Numbered from the stretch's first letter, positions 16,740 to 25,733 are shown. The stretch is 46,344 nt of DNA from an uncultured Clostridia bacterium (GCA_947627465.1 CANQWD010000022.1:1-46344), one strand, 5' to 3'. The notes: generated by a model from the sequence alone, not told the origin. A program made the numbers and translations.

Positions 16740-16785
16740 TATTCGGCGGCGTTTGCGGGCGAAAAAGAAAGAGAGATATGAAAAA

Positions 16786-18726
16786 ATGGCGGAAAAGAAA
16801 ACCTATTATATAACCACCCCGATATATTACCCCTCGGGAAACCCTCATATAGGGCATTGCTACACCACGGTGGCTTGTGATACGATAGCGCGTTTCAAGC
16901 GTATGCAGGGGTATGACGTGATGTTCCTGACGGGCACCGACGAGCACGGAATGAAAATAGAGCAAAAGGCGAAAGAGCTCGGCGTTACTCCGAAAGAATA
17001 CGTAGACCCGATTGTAGACAACTTCAAGCACCTTTGGCAAACAATGGACATCAGCTACGACCGCTATATCCGCACGACTGACGAGTATCACGTTAAAAGC
17101 GTTCAGAAGATATTCAAGAAGCTGTACGACAAGGGCTACATCTACAAGGGCGAGTACACGGGCAAGTACTGCACACCCTGCGAGAGCTTCTGGACAGAGA
17201 GCCAGCTTGACGAAAACGGCTGCTGCCCCGACTGCCACAGATCCGTAGTTGACGCTCACGAGGAAGCGTATTTTCTCAAAGTGTCGGACTTTGCGGACAA
17301 GGTGGAAAAATTTCTCACGGAGACGGACTATCTCTCGCCGAAAAGCCGCGTGAACGAGATGATAAACAACTTCATAAAGCCCGGACTTGAAGATCTGTGC
17401 GTTTCGCGCACCTCTTTCACTTGGGGTATTCCCGTGGACTTCGACCCGAAGCACGTGGTTTACGTGTGGGTCGACGCGCTCTCGAACTATATAACCGCGC
17501 TGGGCTACGAAAACGACGAGTACAATGATTTCGAGAAATATTGGCCCGCCGACCTGCACATGACGGCTAAAGAGATTGTGCGTTTCCATTCGATAATCTG
17601 GCCGATCATGCTGATGATGCTCGATTTGCCGCTCCCGAAGCACTTATACGGGCACGGCTGGATAAACTTCAACGGGCAGAAAATGTCGAAATCCGTCGGC
17701 AACGTTATAGACCCGTTTGTGCTCGCGGAGCGCTACGGCTCGGACGCGGTAAGATATCAAATTCTCCGCGATATGCCCTACGGCTCGGACAGCAACTTCT
17801 CCAACGAGATAATGATAAACCGCATAAACTCCGACCTCGCGAACGGCTTCGGCAATCTTGTGTCACGTACAGTCGCTATGGCGGATAAGTATTTCGGCGG
17901 CACACTCCCCGAGGAACGCCAAGCCGAGGATTTGGATAACGAGCTTATTGATATGGCGGGAAAGCTCCGCGATACCGTAGCACCGCTTATCGGAGAAGCT
18001 CAGCTTGCTAAAGCTCTCGAAGAAATATTCAAGGTCGTGTCGCGTGCCAACAAATATATCGACGAGACAGAGCCGTGGATTTTGGGCAAGGACGAGGCTA
18101 AAAAAGCGCGGCTCGCGAGCGTACTTTATAACTTGCTTGAAACGATACGCATTTGTTCCGGGCTTTTGGCGGCGTTCATGCCGAAGACAAGCCCCGAAGT
18201 TTGGAAGCAGATAGGCGCTTCCGAGGAGCTGACAAAATATGACGAGCTCGGAAAATTCGGCAAACTGCCAGTGAACGTTACCGTAAGCAAGGGTGAAATG
18301 CTGTTCCCGAGAATTGACGTTGAAAAGGAGATCGACGAGCTGAACGCGCTCCTCACTCCCGCAAAGGCGTTTAAAGAGGACGAAGACCTTGATAAAGCGA
18401 ACGTTATCACGATAGACCAATTCGCCGAGGTGAAGTTGCGCAGCGGAGAGATAACCGCGTGCGAGAAGATTAAGAAGTCCAAAAAGCTGCTGAAGCTTCA
18501 GGTGGACGACGGGCGGAACGGCAGACAAATCGTTTCGGGAATTGCGAATTGGTACAAGCCCGAGGACTTGATTGGCAAGAAGATAGTTTTTGTGGCGAAC
18601 CTCTCTCCCGCAAAGCTCTGCGGAGAACTCTCCGAGGGAATGATTTTGGCGTGCGACGCGGGCGAGGACGATGTAAGAGTGCTGTTCCTTGATAAGGACG
18701 TGCCGAACGGCTCTACGATAAGATAA
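16786..18726 (+). CDS. metG: Methionyl-tRNA synthetase with C-terminal tRNA-binding domain
   Basis: A 646-residue class I aminoacyl-tRNA synthetase. HIGH is present in PHIGHCYTT (near residue 22) and KMSKS in GQKMSKSVGN (near 300). A zinc knuckle is formed by CTPC and CPDC (near 127-147). The helical anticodon domain follows, then a C-terminal EMAP/Trbp111-type OB fold at about 545-646 (FAEVKLRSGEI, VSGIANWY). The frame is open to 16753, but the ATG at 16786 gives the conserved MAEKKTYYITTPIYYPSG start. The downstream gene starts 15 bp later with its own ribosome binding site. Confidence 0.98.
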   Translation: MAEKKTYYITTPIYYPSGNPHIGHCYTTVACDTIARFKRMQGYDVMFLTGTDEHGMKIEQKAKELGVTPKEYVDPIVDNFKHLWQTMDISYDRYIRTTDEYHVKSVQKIFKKLYDKGYIYKGEYTGKYCTPCESFWTESQLDENGCCPDCHRSVVDAHEEAYFLKVSDFADKVEKFLTETDYLSPKSRVNEMINNFIKPGLEDLCVSRTSFTWGIPVDFDPKHVVYVWVDALSNYITALGYENDEYNDFEKYWPADLHMTAKEIVRFHSIIWPIMLMMLDLPLPKHLYGHGWINFNGQKMSKSVGNVIDPFVLAERYGSDAVRYQILRDMPYGSDSNFSNEIMINRINSDLANGFGNLVSRTVAMADKYFGGTLPEERQAEDLDNELIDMAGKLRDTVAPLIGEAQLAKALEEIFKVVSRANKYIDETEPWILGKDEAKKARLASVLYNLLETIRICSGLLAAFMPKTSPEVWKQIGASEELTKYDELGKFGKLPVNVTVSKGEMLFPRIDVEKEIDELNALLTPAKAFKEDEDLDKANVITIDQFAEVKLRSGEITACEKIKKSKKLLKLQVDDGRNGRQIVSGIANWYKPEDLIGKKIVFVANLSPAKLCGELSEGMILACDAGEDDVRVLFLDKDVPNGSTIR

Positions 18727-18740
18727 GGAGTTGACATAAT

Positions 18741-19157
18741 ATGAAACCTGTACCCGGACAGGTGTGGACGGACAAAAAGCGGACGTTTTTGGGACTTCCG
18801 TGGTCGTTCACGCGGTATATACTTACGGAAAAGAAATTCATCACGCGCAAGGGCTTTTTGAGCATAACCGAGGACGAAATAGAGCTTTATCGAATACTCG
18901 ACAAGAGCCTTAAAATTTCGTTCGGTCAGCGCTTGGACGGCACGGGCACGGTGCTGCTCAACTGCAAGGACGTTGACACGCCCGTTAAAGAGGTAAAGTC
19001 TATAAAACACCCGCGGGAGTTTATGGCAATTCTCGAAAAGTACGTTGACGACCAGCGCGACAAGTACGGAACGCGCGGCAGAGACATTATGGGCTTTCAG
19101 CCGCACGAGCACGACGACGACGTCTGCGACGCGGACCACGACGACAGCAGCGAGTAA
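18741..19157 (+). CDS. Small protein with PH-like domain and His/Asp-rich tail
   Basis: A 138-residue soluble protein. Residues 8-105 have the beta-rich pattern of bacterial PH-like (bPH/DUF304-type) domains: LPWSFTRYILTEKKFITRKGFLSITEDEIELYRI followed by ISFGQRLDGTGTVLLNCKD. The last 25 residues are Asp/His/Glu-rich (PHEHDDDVCDADHDD) and could bind divalent metal. It starts 15 bp after metG with an AAGGAG site, so it is probably cotranscribed with it. Function unknown; the PH assignment is a pattern judgement. Confidence 0.8.
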   Translation: MKPVPGQVWTDKKRTFLGLPWSFTRYILTEKKFITRKGFLSITEDEIELYRILDKSLKISFGQRLDGTGTVLLNCKDVDTPVKEVKSIKHPREFMAILEKYVDDQRDKYGTRGRDIMGFQPHEHDDDVCDADHDDSSE

Positions 19158-19205
19158 TTGCGTTTACGGCGAAAAGCCGCGACCCATGAAGGGGGGAAAT
19201 GAAGT

Positions 19206-19850
19206 ATGGATATTTCAAGAATAGCCGACATAGGCACTATAAATCAAGTGAGCCAAACGCGGTCGGTGGAGCACCGCACGGAAACGAAAAGCTCCACAAT
19301 GGCGTCGGAACATACCGACAAATTTGTTAAGAGCGAAGCCATGTTCAGCCCCGCCTACACGAAAAAGTCCGCGCAGAAGCAAAACGCCGACGCGAATTTG
19401 AAGCAGAAAGAGGACGGCGAGAGCACGGTAGACAAGGTGGACGCGGAAACTTCAAAGGAGACCAAGGGCGAACTTATGACGAAAGGCATTTCGCACATAA
19501 TCCGCGCTATGCTCGTAAAGCAGGGCGAGGTGCTTTCGGGGACGGTGCCGTCTATCGGCGCGAAGATGTATTCCGACGAGCTTTTAGATCAGCTCCGCGC
19601 GCTTTACGGAAATTCCGCCGCCGAGGAAAACACCCCCGAATACTGGCAGCCCGACGAGACAGCCGCGCGTATGCTGATGTTCTTTGACGCGGTCTCCGTT
19701 GACGGCGAAAAAGCGACGACCTTGGAGCGCTCGTTCCTCTCGGCGTTTAACGATACCGAACAGCTTTTCGGCGGCAGAGGACGTTTGCCTTTGGAGAGCT
19801 ACGAGACTAAACAGCTTGTTTTGGAAAGTTATTTTAATGGAGCGGCATAA
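19206..19850 (+). CDS. Protein of unknown function with disordered N-terminus
   Basis: A 214-residue protein with no signal peptide or membrane segment. Residues 1-95 are polar and low in hydrophobics (many Lys, Thr, Glu, Ser), probably disordered. Residues 96-214 look folded and helical (LMTKGISHIIRAMLVKQGEVL, ARMLMFFDAVSVDGEKATTLERSFLSAF, SYETKQLVLESYF). I do not recognise the family. A strong AAGGGGGG site precedes the ATG at 19206. It lies 48 bp after the PH-like gene on the same strand. Confidence 0.8.
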   Translation: MDISRIADIGTINQVSQTRSVEHRTETKSSTMASEHTDKFVKSEAMFSPAYTKKSAQKQNADANLKQKEDGESTVDKVDAETSKETKGELMTKGISHIIRAMLVKQGEVLSGTVPSIGAKMYSDELLDQLRALYGNSAAEENTPEYWQPDETAARMLMFFDAVSVDGEKATTLERSFLSAFNDTEQLFGGRGRLPLESYETKQLVLESYFNGAA

Positions 19851-19854
19851 GCTG

Positions 19855-19889
19855 CAATTGACAATGTAAAATTGGCAGTTGATAATTTT
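19855..19889. repeat. Short copy of the AATTGACAATTGT family before tatD
   Basis: CAATTGACAATGTAAAATTG and the following GCAGTTGATAAT match the family. It also forms a TTGACA-16-TGATAAT promoter-like pair (19858 onward) oriented toward tatD. Confidence 0.6.
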
Positions 19890-19906
19890 ATTGCATAATA
19901 AAAGAT

Positions 19907-20677
19907 ATGGGAATTTTTGACACTCACGCACATTATATGAAAGACGATTTCGGCGAGGATCTGGAAACGCTCCTCGCCGATTTGCCGCGCCATAATGTAG
20001 AGCGCGTTCTGGCTATCGGCTGCGATTTGCCGTCCTCCGAGGAGGAGATCGCTCTCGCGGCGCGGTACGATTACATTTACGCGGCTGTCGGTGTTCATCC
20101 GGAACACGCCGCAGATCTACCCGAGGATTGGGAGCGGCGGTTAGAGGAGCTTCTAAGCCGCGATAAGGTTCTCGCGCTCGGCGAGATAGGTTTGGATAAC
20201 CACTATCCCGAGCCGCCCCGCGACGTTCAGCGGGAGGTTTTCGTAAAACAGCTTGAAATGGCGAAGCGGCTCGACAAAACGGTGATAATCCACTCGCGCG
20301 AAGCCATGGGAGAAACGCTCGAACTGCTGAAGCAATACAAGCCGCGCGGAGTTATGCACTGCTTTTCGGGGAGCGTCGAAAGTATGCACGAGATCGTAAA
20401 GCTCGGTATGTATATCGGCTTTACGGGTGCGCTGACGTTTAAAAACTCGCTGAAAGCGCGGGCGGTCTGCGCGGAAACGCCGATAGACAGGCTGCTTCTC
20501 GAAACGGACTGCCCGTATCTGGCGCCGATACCGTTTCGCGGAAAGCGCTCGGACAGCTCGATGATACAGTATACCGCGGCGGTTATGGCGGAACTGAAAG
20601 GCGTTTCCACCGAGGAAATGATCGAAATTGCGCGAAAGAACGGCGAGCGGCTGTTTTTCGGAGAGGAATTGAAATGA
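19907..20677 (+). CDS. tatD: TatD-family metal-dependent nuclease
   Basis: A 256-residue TIM-barrel hydrolase of the TatD/YcfH family (3'-5' exonuclease or D-aminoacyl-tRNA deacylase-type activities are reported). The metal ligands are visible: HAH in FDTHAHYM (residues 5-9), Glu in ALGEIGLD (near 92), His in VIIHSREA (near 128), His in MHCFSG (near 154) and Asp in LLLETDCPY (near 205). Length is usual. The ATG at 19907 gives the conserved MGIFDTHAH start; the ribosome binding site is weak. The following GNAT gene overlaps its stop by 4 bp. Confidence 0.97.
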   Translation: MGIFDTHAHYMKDDFGEDLETLLADLPRHNVERVLAIGCDLPSSEEEIALAARYDYIYAAVGVHPEHAADLPEDWERRLEELLSRDKVLALGEIGLDNHYPEPPRDVQREVFVKQLEMAKRLDKTVIIHSREAMGETLELLKQYKPRGVMHCFSGSVESMHEIVKLGMYIGFTGALTFKNSLKARAVCAETPIDRLLLETDCPYLAPIPFRGKRSDSSMIQYTAAVMAELKGVSTEEMIEIARKNGERLFFGEELK

Positions 20678-21126
20678 TAACATATGAAAAGGCGGGGGAT
20701 AAACATCTCCGCGATATTATAAAACTCCGCGTGGAACTGCTTTGCGGAATTTACGATAAATCCGCCGAGGATTTCCAAGGCGAATTTACGCGGCTTTCCG
20801 AGGATTTTTTCAAAAGCGGCGACCAGACCACGGTTCTCGCGTATGACGGCGAAAAAGCGGTCGGCTGCGCGACTATATGCTACATCACGCTTATTCCAAC
20901 CGTCGACCACCCGTCGGGAAAACGCGCTCACATTATGAATGTCTACACGAACGCGGATTACAGGCGGCGCGGAATAGCGCGGCAAATGGTTACAATTCTC
21001 CTTGACGAAGCGCGGGAGCGCGGCGCGGGCTACGTTTCGCTTGACGCGACCGAAAACGGCAGACCGCTTTACAGATCGCTCGGTTTCAAGGAAAATGAGG
21101 AAAATATGGGAATAACTCTCGCTTGA
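20674..21126 (+). CDS. GNAT-family N-acetyltransferase
   Basis: A 150-residue acetyltransferase of the GNAT fold. The acetyl-CoA loop is YRRRGIARQM (near residue 93) and the end has the usual NGRPLYRSLGF pattern. The family acetylates amines of small molecules or proteins; the substrate cannot be read from the sequence. Its ATG overlaps the tatD stop (ATGA). The promoter of the next operon (21123-21151) overlaps its own stop codon. Confidence 0.93.
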   Translation: MITYEKAGDKHLRDIIKLRVELLCGIYDKSAEDFQGEFTRLSEDFFKSGDQTTVLAYDGEKAVGCATICYITLIPTVDHPSGKRAHIMNVYTNADYRRRGIARQMVTILLDEARERGAGYVSLDATENGRPLYRSLGFKENEENMGITLA

Positions 21127-21151
21127 CATTTTGGTGAAAACATATTATAAT
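21123..21151 (+). promoter_or_regulatory. Consensus promoter for the CBS/nth pair
   Basis: TTGACA (21123-21128), 17-bp spacer, TATAAT (21146-21151). It overlaps the stop codon of the preceding gene. The leader then crosses a repeat (21190-21275). Confidence 0.8.
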
Positions 21152-21189
21152 ATGAAGTTGATAGGCGTCGCACGGGAAAACAATGTTTT

Positions 21190-21275
21190 AATGCACAATG
21201 TAAAGTGTACGGTTGACAGTTAAGCGTGCGCCGCGTCAAGAATTGTACATTGTCAATTGTCAACTGTCAATTGAT
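21190..21275. repeat. AATTGACAATTGT repeat with short GC-rich centre
   Basis: Left arm ATGCACAATGTAAAGTGTAC, centre GCGTGCGCCGCG, right arm TGTACATTGTCAATTGTCAA. It is a shortened form of the copies at 22910 and 42193 and lies in the 5' leader of the CBS-protein gene. Confidence 0.7.
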
Positions 21276-21287
21276 ATTGGAGGGTAT

Positions 21288-22238
21288 ATGGATACTGACG
21301 GCAGTCGAAGTACGAACGAAAAAGAACACAAAGAAAACAAGGCGGCGAAGATACTTTTGGCGCCGCTTATAGGACTGAACAAGGGCATTTCAGCGCTGCT
21401 GAAAAAGGCGCTCGGCGCGAACTACGCGGACGTTTCGGAAGAAGACGTGCGCGACCTCGTTGACGCGCTCGCCAAGGACGAGGACGAGGACTGTATCAAG
21501 GAGCAGTCCGCGGAAATGATAAACAACATCTTCGAGTTCAACGATCTCACCGCCGCGGACGTTATGACCCACCGCACCAACATCGTGGGCGTGGATATAA
21601 ACTCGATAACGCTTGACGATTTGATTTATTTGGCGCTGGATATGGGCTTTTCGCGAATTCCCGTTTACGAGGAAAACATTGACAGAATAATCGGCATCGT
21701 GATAGTAAAAGATCTGCTCTGCTTAGTCGGCAAGGACGACCTGTCGGACTTCGATCTGCGGGAATTTATCCGCGATGTAAGCTTTATTCCGGAAAGCCAA
21801 AGCTGCCCTGACATTTTCAAAACGCTCACGTCTCTGCGCTCGGGAATGGCGGTCGTGGTGGACGAGTACGGCGGCACGGCGGGGATAGTCACTCTCGAGG
21901 ACATTATCGAGGAAATAATGGGAAATATCCGCGACGAGTACGACGACGAAAAACAGCAGATAACGCGAATAGGCAACGAGGTCTACGACGTGGACGGCGA
22001 GACCGACCCCGAGGACGTTTTCGAGCTGTTTGACGTGAAGCTCCCCGAAGATCACGAGTATCAGACTATTTCGGGCTTTATTACGGATAAGCTCGGCTAC
22101 ATACCCGAAAACATAGGCTTAAAGCCGCCGGTTGTGGAATATGAAAACGTAAAGCTGGTGGTCTTGCAGATCGAGGACAGAAGCATTATAAAGGTTCGCG
22201 CGATAAAAGACCACAAGCCGAAGGAAGATAAATTATGA
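21288..22238 (+). CDS. CorC/HlyC-like protein with paired CBS domains
   Basis: A 316-residue cytosolic protein. A linker with ADVMTHRTNIVGVD is followed by a CBS pair at about residues 100-215 and a CorC_HlyC domain at about 228-312 (VYDVDGETDPEDVFELFDVKLPE). The N-terminal DUF21 membrane domain of full-length CorB/YhdP proteins is absent, so it resembles CorC/YbeX, linked to magnesium/cobalt efflux or ribosome-related roles. The CBS domains probably sense adenine nucleotides. The frame is open from 21213, but that part is repeat DNA; the ATG at 21288 has GGAGG before it. It overlaps nth by 4 bp. Confidence 0.93.
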   Translation: MDTDGSRSTNEKEHKENKAAKILLAPLIGLNKGISALLKKALGANYADVSEEDVRDLVDALAKDEDEDCIKEQSAEMINNIFEFNDLTAADVMTHRTNIVGVDINSITLDDLIYLALDMGFSRIPVYEENIDRIIGIVIVKDLLCLVGKDDLSDFDLREFIRDVSFIPESQSCPDIFKTLTSLRSGMAVVVDEYGGTAGIVTLEDIIEEIMGNIRDEYDDEKQQITRIGNEVYDVDGETDPEDVFELFDVKLPEDHEYQTISGFITDKLGYIPENIGLKPPVVEYENVKLVVLQIEDRSIIKVRAIKDHKPKEDKL

Positions 22239-22870
22239 CAAAAAAACAACGTGCGCTTGAAGTTATAAAGCGCTTAAAATCGGAATACCCAGAGGTAAAA
22301 TGCGCCCTTACATACGAAAAACCGCACGAGCTTTTGATCGCCGTAAGGCTGTCGGCGCAATGCACGGATAAGCGCGTAAATTTGGTAACGCCCGCGCTGT
22401 TCGAGCGTTTTCCGAGTATAGAAGCGTTCGCCGAGGCGGAAATTTCGGAAGTTGAGGAATACATAAAGTCCTGCGGACTGTTTCACACAAAGGCTAAGGA
22501 TATTGTTGAAATGTGCCGAATGCTGCGCGATATTTACGGCGGAAAGGTTCCCGAAACGATTGAGGAATTGGTGAAGCTGCCGGGAGTAGGTCGAAAAACC
22601 GCAAATCTCATTGCGGGCGATCTTTACGGCAAGCCCGCAATGGTGTGCGATACGCATGTGATACGGCTTACGAACAGACTGGGGCTTTCCGAGGGCAAGG
22701 ACGCGGTTCAAGTCGAAAAACAGCTCCGATCGGTCGTGCCGCCCGACGAGGGCTTGATGATGTGCCACCGCTTGGTGTGGCACGGGCGCGGGGTCTGCAC
22801 GGCGCGTTCGCCGAAGTGCGGCGAGTGCGTTTTAAAAGGCGTATGCAGGGAGTACGATAAGAAAAAATAA
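22235..22870 (+). CDS. nth: Endonuclease III
   Basis: A 211-residue bifunctional DNA glycosylase/AP lyase for oxidised pyrimidines. The helix-hairpin-helix LPGVGRKTANLI (near residue 113) contains the catalytic lysine, and the catalytic aspartate is in CDTHVIRLTNRLG (near 138). The C-terminal iron-sulfur cluster ligands are complete: Cys-x6-Cys-x2-Cys-x5-Cys (CTARSPKCGECVLKGVC). The ATG overlaps the stop of the CBS-protein gene, so the two are coupled. Identification is secure. Confidence 0.98.
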   Translation: MTKKQRALEVIKRLKSEYPEVKCALTYEKPHELLIAVRLSAQCTDKRVNLVTPALFERFPSIEAFAEAEISEVEEYIKSCGLFHTKAKDIVEMCRMLRDIYGGKVPETIEELVKLPGVGRKTANLIAGDLYGKPAMVCDTHVIRLTNRLGLSEGKDAVQVEKQLRSVVPPDEGLMMCHRLVWHGRGVCTARSPKCGECVLKGVCREYDKKK

Positions 22871-22872
22871 AA

Positions 22873-22896
22873 CGGCGCGGGTTTAAAACCGCGCCG
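22873..22896 (+). terminator. Hairpin after nth
   Basis: Arms CGGCGCGG/CCGCGCCG two bases after the nth stop. The T-tract is poor, so strength is uncertain. Confidence 0.6.
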
Positions 22897-22909
22897 CAAA
22901 CACTTTTGG

Positions 22910-23037
22910 CAATTGATAATTTATAATTGACAATTGACAATTAAGGTGCGCCGCGCAGCGGCGCATATTTTTAAAATCAGCGCGCGCAGTGCGCATTCCT
23001 TAATTGTCAACTGTACATTGTACATTGTCAATTGAGA
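22910..23037. repeat. Full-length palindromic repeat element, copy 1
   Basis: Outer arms of AATTGACAATTAAGG type pair with CCTTAATTGTCAACT. The interior holds a TGCGCCGC/GCGGCGCA hairpin and a GCGCGCG stretch. The same element occurs inverted at 42193-42316. No coding capacity. Confidence 0.8.
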
Positions 23038-23123
23038 TAGTTCGTCCTCTTTATCCCTCCCGTCTGTTATATAATAACACGGACGGTAAAGTTTTTCTTG
23101 ACATTTTTTGCTCGATGGGGTCA

Positions 23124-23294
23124 TCATTGCTTTCCCGCGAGGTAATATTCGTCGTCGCGCTCGAAATACGAGCAGCTCTCGTTTGTTCCTTGAAGAAAGC
23201 GGTACATCTCGTCCTCGTCGAGGTTGACTAAACAGGTGTAGCAGTCGTAATCCTCGTCGTAGACATAATTCGCGCAGTCGTCACATATCGACAT
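23124..23294 (-). CDS. Small Cys-rich protein (DUF6472-like)
   Basis: A 56-residue protein starting MSICDDCANYVYDEDYDCYT. It has four N-terminal cysteines as CxxC pairs (Cys4, Cys7, Cys18, Cys21) plus Cys41 in SCSYF. This looks like a small zinc-binding or redox fold and matches my memory of the clostridial DUF6472 family. The ATG at 23294 lies inside the end of the MATE gene (14-bp overlap) behind a GGGCGGTGA site, so it is translationally coupled to the exporter. Strong acidity (many Asp/Glu) and the Cys spacing argue against a chance ORF. Function unknown. Confidence 0.8.
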   Translation of the reverse strand: MSICDDCANYVYDEDYDCYTCLVNLDEDEMYRFLQGTNESCSYFERDDEYYLAGKQ

Positions 23295-24666
23295 TATTTT
23301 CACCGCCCTTTAACATCGGTTTGATAGTTTTGAAATACGTTCTTCTCATAAAAACGGCGGCAAGGACGACGCCCAGCAGGTCGCATATCGGCAGCGCGAA
23401 CCACAGCGCGGAAATGCCGCCCAATTTACCGAGGAGCCACGCAAGCGGCAAAGTCGGCACAAGCAGCCGCACGATGAACACGAACAGGCTTTTCACGCCG
23501 CTGCCGAGCGCTTGAAACGCCGAGGTCATTACTATCGACGCGCCCGCGAAAACAAACGACAGCGAAAGCGTTCGCAAAGCGGGAATGCCAACGCGCAGCA
23601 GATCTTCGTCGGGCTTGAAAAATCCGAGGAAAAATCCGGGGAATATCTGAAACAGCGCAAGCCCCACGAGCATTACCGCGACGGCATAGCAAACGCCGAG
23701 TTTTATCGTTTTTACAATGCGTTCGCCCTTTCCCGCGCCGTAGTTATACGCGATTATCGGCACAATGCCGTTATTCATTCCGAAAACGGGCATTACCACG
23801 AAGCTCTGCAATTTGAAGTAAACGCCGAAAGCTGTCGCGGCGACTTCCTCGTAGCTTTTCAAAATGATGTTCATAATGTAAGTCATTACGCTCACCAAAG
23901 CGCTCATCAAGATTGACGGCACGCCCACGGCGTATATCTTCCGCACGGTGGAGAAGTCTATTTTAAAGCTCTTGAAGTCCAGCTTTAATTCGCGGTTTTT
24001 CGTAAAATGAAGAATACCGCCGAGAGTGCAGCCTATGCACTGACCGAGCACGGTGGCTATCGCCGCGCCGCGAACTCCCATTGACGGAATGCCGAGCGAC
24101 GGTATTCCGAATATGAACACGGGGTCTAAGAATATGTTGATAAACGCGCCTACGCCCTGCATTATCATTGAGTAAACCGTCTTTCCCGTGGACTGCAGAA
24201 AACGCTCGAAGCAGATCTGGAAAAACAGTCCGAATCCGAAAACGCACACTATCGAAAGATACTCCACACCGTATTCCACAACGGCGGGATTTATGCTTTG
24301 AAGTTCGTAAAACGTCCGCGTCAGGGTAAGTCCGACTGTCAAAAATATCAAATAATTCACGAGCGTCAAGATCAATCCGTGGATCGCCGCCCTTCCCGCG
24401 TCCTTTGGTCTTTTTTCGCCGAGCAGTCTTGAAACAAGCGCGTTCATTCCAACTCCCAGACCCGTCTGAAACGCTATCATCAGGCTCTGCATCGGAAACG
24501 CCATATTCACCGCCGTGAGCGCGTCCTGGTCTATCTGCGCGACGAAAACGCTGTCGATAAGGTTGTACATCGCCTGTACGAACATCGAAATAACCATCGG
24601 CAGCGACATATTTATTAAGAGTTTCCGAACGGGCATAACGCCCATTTTATTTTCTTTTGTTTCCAT
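23281..24666 (-). CDS. MATE-family efflux transporter
   Basis: A 461-residue multidrug/sodium or proton antiporter of the MATE (NorM/DinF-like) family with 12 membrane segments. The start, MPVRKLLINMSLPMVISMFVQAMYNLIDSVFV, is the typical first helix pair; PAGMGMNALVSRLLG-like residues near 75 and SIGVGMNA equivalents are present. The two six-helix halves divide near residue 230. Substrate unknown. The last codons overlap the small Cys-rich gene. The upstream neighbour on the same strand, a glycosyltransferase, is separated by a hairpin. Confidence 0.95.
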   Translation of the reverse strand: METKENKMGVMPVRKLLINMSLPMVISMFVQAMYNLIDSVFVAQIDQDALTAVNMAFPMQSLMIAFQTGLGVGMNALVSRLLGEKRPKDAGRAAIHGLILTLVNYLIFLTVGLTLTRTFYELQSINPAVVEYGVEYLSIVCVFGFGLFFQICFERFLQSTGKTVYSMIMQGVGAFINIFLDPVFIFGIPSLGIPSMGVRGAAIATVLGQCIGCTLGGILHFTKNRELKLDFKSFKIDFSTVRKIYAVGVPSILMSALVSVMTYIMNIILKSYEEVAATAFGVYFKLQSFVVMPVFGMNNGIVPIIAYNYGAGKGERIVKTIKLGVCYAVAVMLVGLALFQIFPGFFLGFFKPDEDLLRVGIPALRTLSLSFVFAGASIVMTSAFQALGSGVKSLFVFIVRLLVPTLPLAWLLGKLGGISALWFALPICDLLGVVLAAVFMRRTYFKTIKPMLKGGENNVDM

Positions 24667-24680
24667 TTTTGTCCTTTATT

Positions 24681-24705
24681 TTTCCCCCGCGTTCGGCGGG
24701 GGAAA
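24681..24705. terminator. Hairpin between the glycosyltransferase and MATE genes
   Basis: Ten-base arms TTTCCCCCGC/GCGGGGGAAA around GTTCG. It lies 6 bp beyond the glycosyltransferase stop. The minus-strand tail is A-rich, so termination there is uncertain. Confidence 0.55.
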
Positions 24706-24710
24706 GCGTA

Positions 24711-25733
24711 TTATTTTATTTCGCGGCGGCTGTTTGAAATTTCGATCGCCTTTTCGTAAGCTTCCTTCAGCTTCACGCCGACTTTATCAATGCTCTTTTC
24801 GCTGACGGTTTTGTAACCCGCCTCGGTAAGGTCGGGCAGCTCGCCCTCGAGAATTTTTACGGCAAGCTCCTCAAACTCGTCGATGTCGTTGGCGGCGTAG
24901 GCGTTTTCGCCGTTTCTCAGCCACTCGTCGTAAACGGGGATATTACGCAGAAGCATGGGCGTTTTCATAGCCAGAGCCTCCAGCACCACTATGCCCTCGG
25001 TCTCCTCTCTTGACGGATAGAGAAACAGATCGCTGCCCGAAAGCGCCGCCTGAAGCACGGGCTTTTTTACATAGCCCGCGAAAATGCAGTTTTTCGGAGC
25101 TTTTTTTACCGCGTCCCGTATCTCCTTGCCCACGAACCGCAAATCCGCGTCGCCAAACCAAATAAACTTATATTGCGGCAGTCTGCGGGCAAGCTCGGCG
25201 AAATCGTCCACCCCCTTGCGCTTTATCAGCAGACCCGCCGACATAATTATCTTGTCGTCCGGGGAAAAGCCGAATTTGCGGCGGAATTTCTCGCCCTGAT
25301 TGCGGCTGCGAACGTAGTCTTTCAGGTCGATGCCGTTGGAAACGACGAAAACGCGGTTTTTAATTCCGTATTCTCTCAATAAGCGTTTTGAATACTCGCT
25401 TGGCGTAATTATAACGTCTCCCAATGTGTAGCAGCCGACGATCCACTTCTTGAAAAGTCCCGCCACCGCGTTGGAGCCTATGTAGGAGTTGCGGAAATCC
25501 TCCTTGGTGGAGTGCGCGTGGTAAACCAGCGGCACGCCGCGCTTTTTCAGTTTCTTTGCCAGAGCCGGCGACTTCGGCAGAACGGTGTTGATGTGTACAA
25601 CGTCCGCGTCGGCGATGTCGTCGACTACTTCGATACCGTTTTGCTCAAGGGCGCTCATTTGGTGAAACATTGCTCTGCCAACGCCGCTTTTTCCTATTTT
25701 ATCCATGGCTTCCGAATAAATATAAACTTTCAT
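24711..25733 (-). CDS. Glycosyltransferase, GT4 family
   Basis: A 340-residue GT-B retaining glycosyltransferase. The N-terminal half has the GKSGVGRAMFHQMSALEQNG donor/acceptor loop; the C-terminal nucleotide-sugar half has SAGLLIKRKGVDDFAELARR (near 185) and the EX7E-type motif in LFLYPSREETEGIVVLEALAM (near 255). No membrane segment. The start resembles GT4 enzymes that make glycolipids in Firmicutes, but acceptor and sugar cannot be deduced. It has a consensus promoter (25770-25798) and appears monocistronic. Confidence 0.93.
   Translation of the reverse strand: MKVYIYSEAMDKIGKSGVGRAMFHQMSALEQNGIEVVDDIADADVVHINTVLPKSPALAKKLKKRGVPLVYHAHSTKEDFRNSYIGSNAVAGLFKKWIVGCYTLGDVIITPSEYSKRLLREYGIKNRVFVVSNGIDLKDYVRSRNQGEKFRRKFGFSPDDKIIMSAGLLIKRKGVDDFAELARRLPQYKFIWFGDADLRFVGKEIRDAVKKAPKNCIFAGYVKKPVLQAALSGSDLFLYPSREETEGIVVLEALAMKTPMLLRNIPVYDEWLRNGENAYAANDIDEFEELAVKILEGELPDLTEAGYKTVSEKSIDKVGVKLKEAYEKAIEISNSRREIK

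Noticed and set aside
16657-16785. T-box or SAM riboswitch before metG
   Set aside because: No T-box sequence, specifier loop or terminator/antiterminator pair is visible; only the isolated hairpin.
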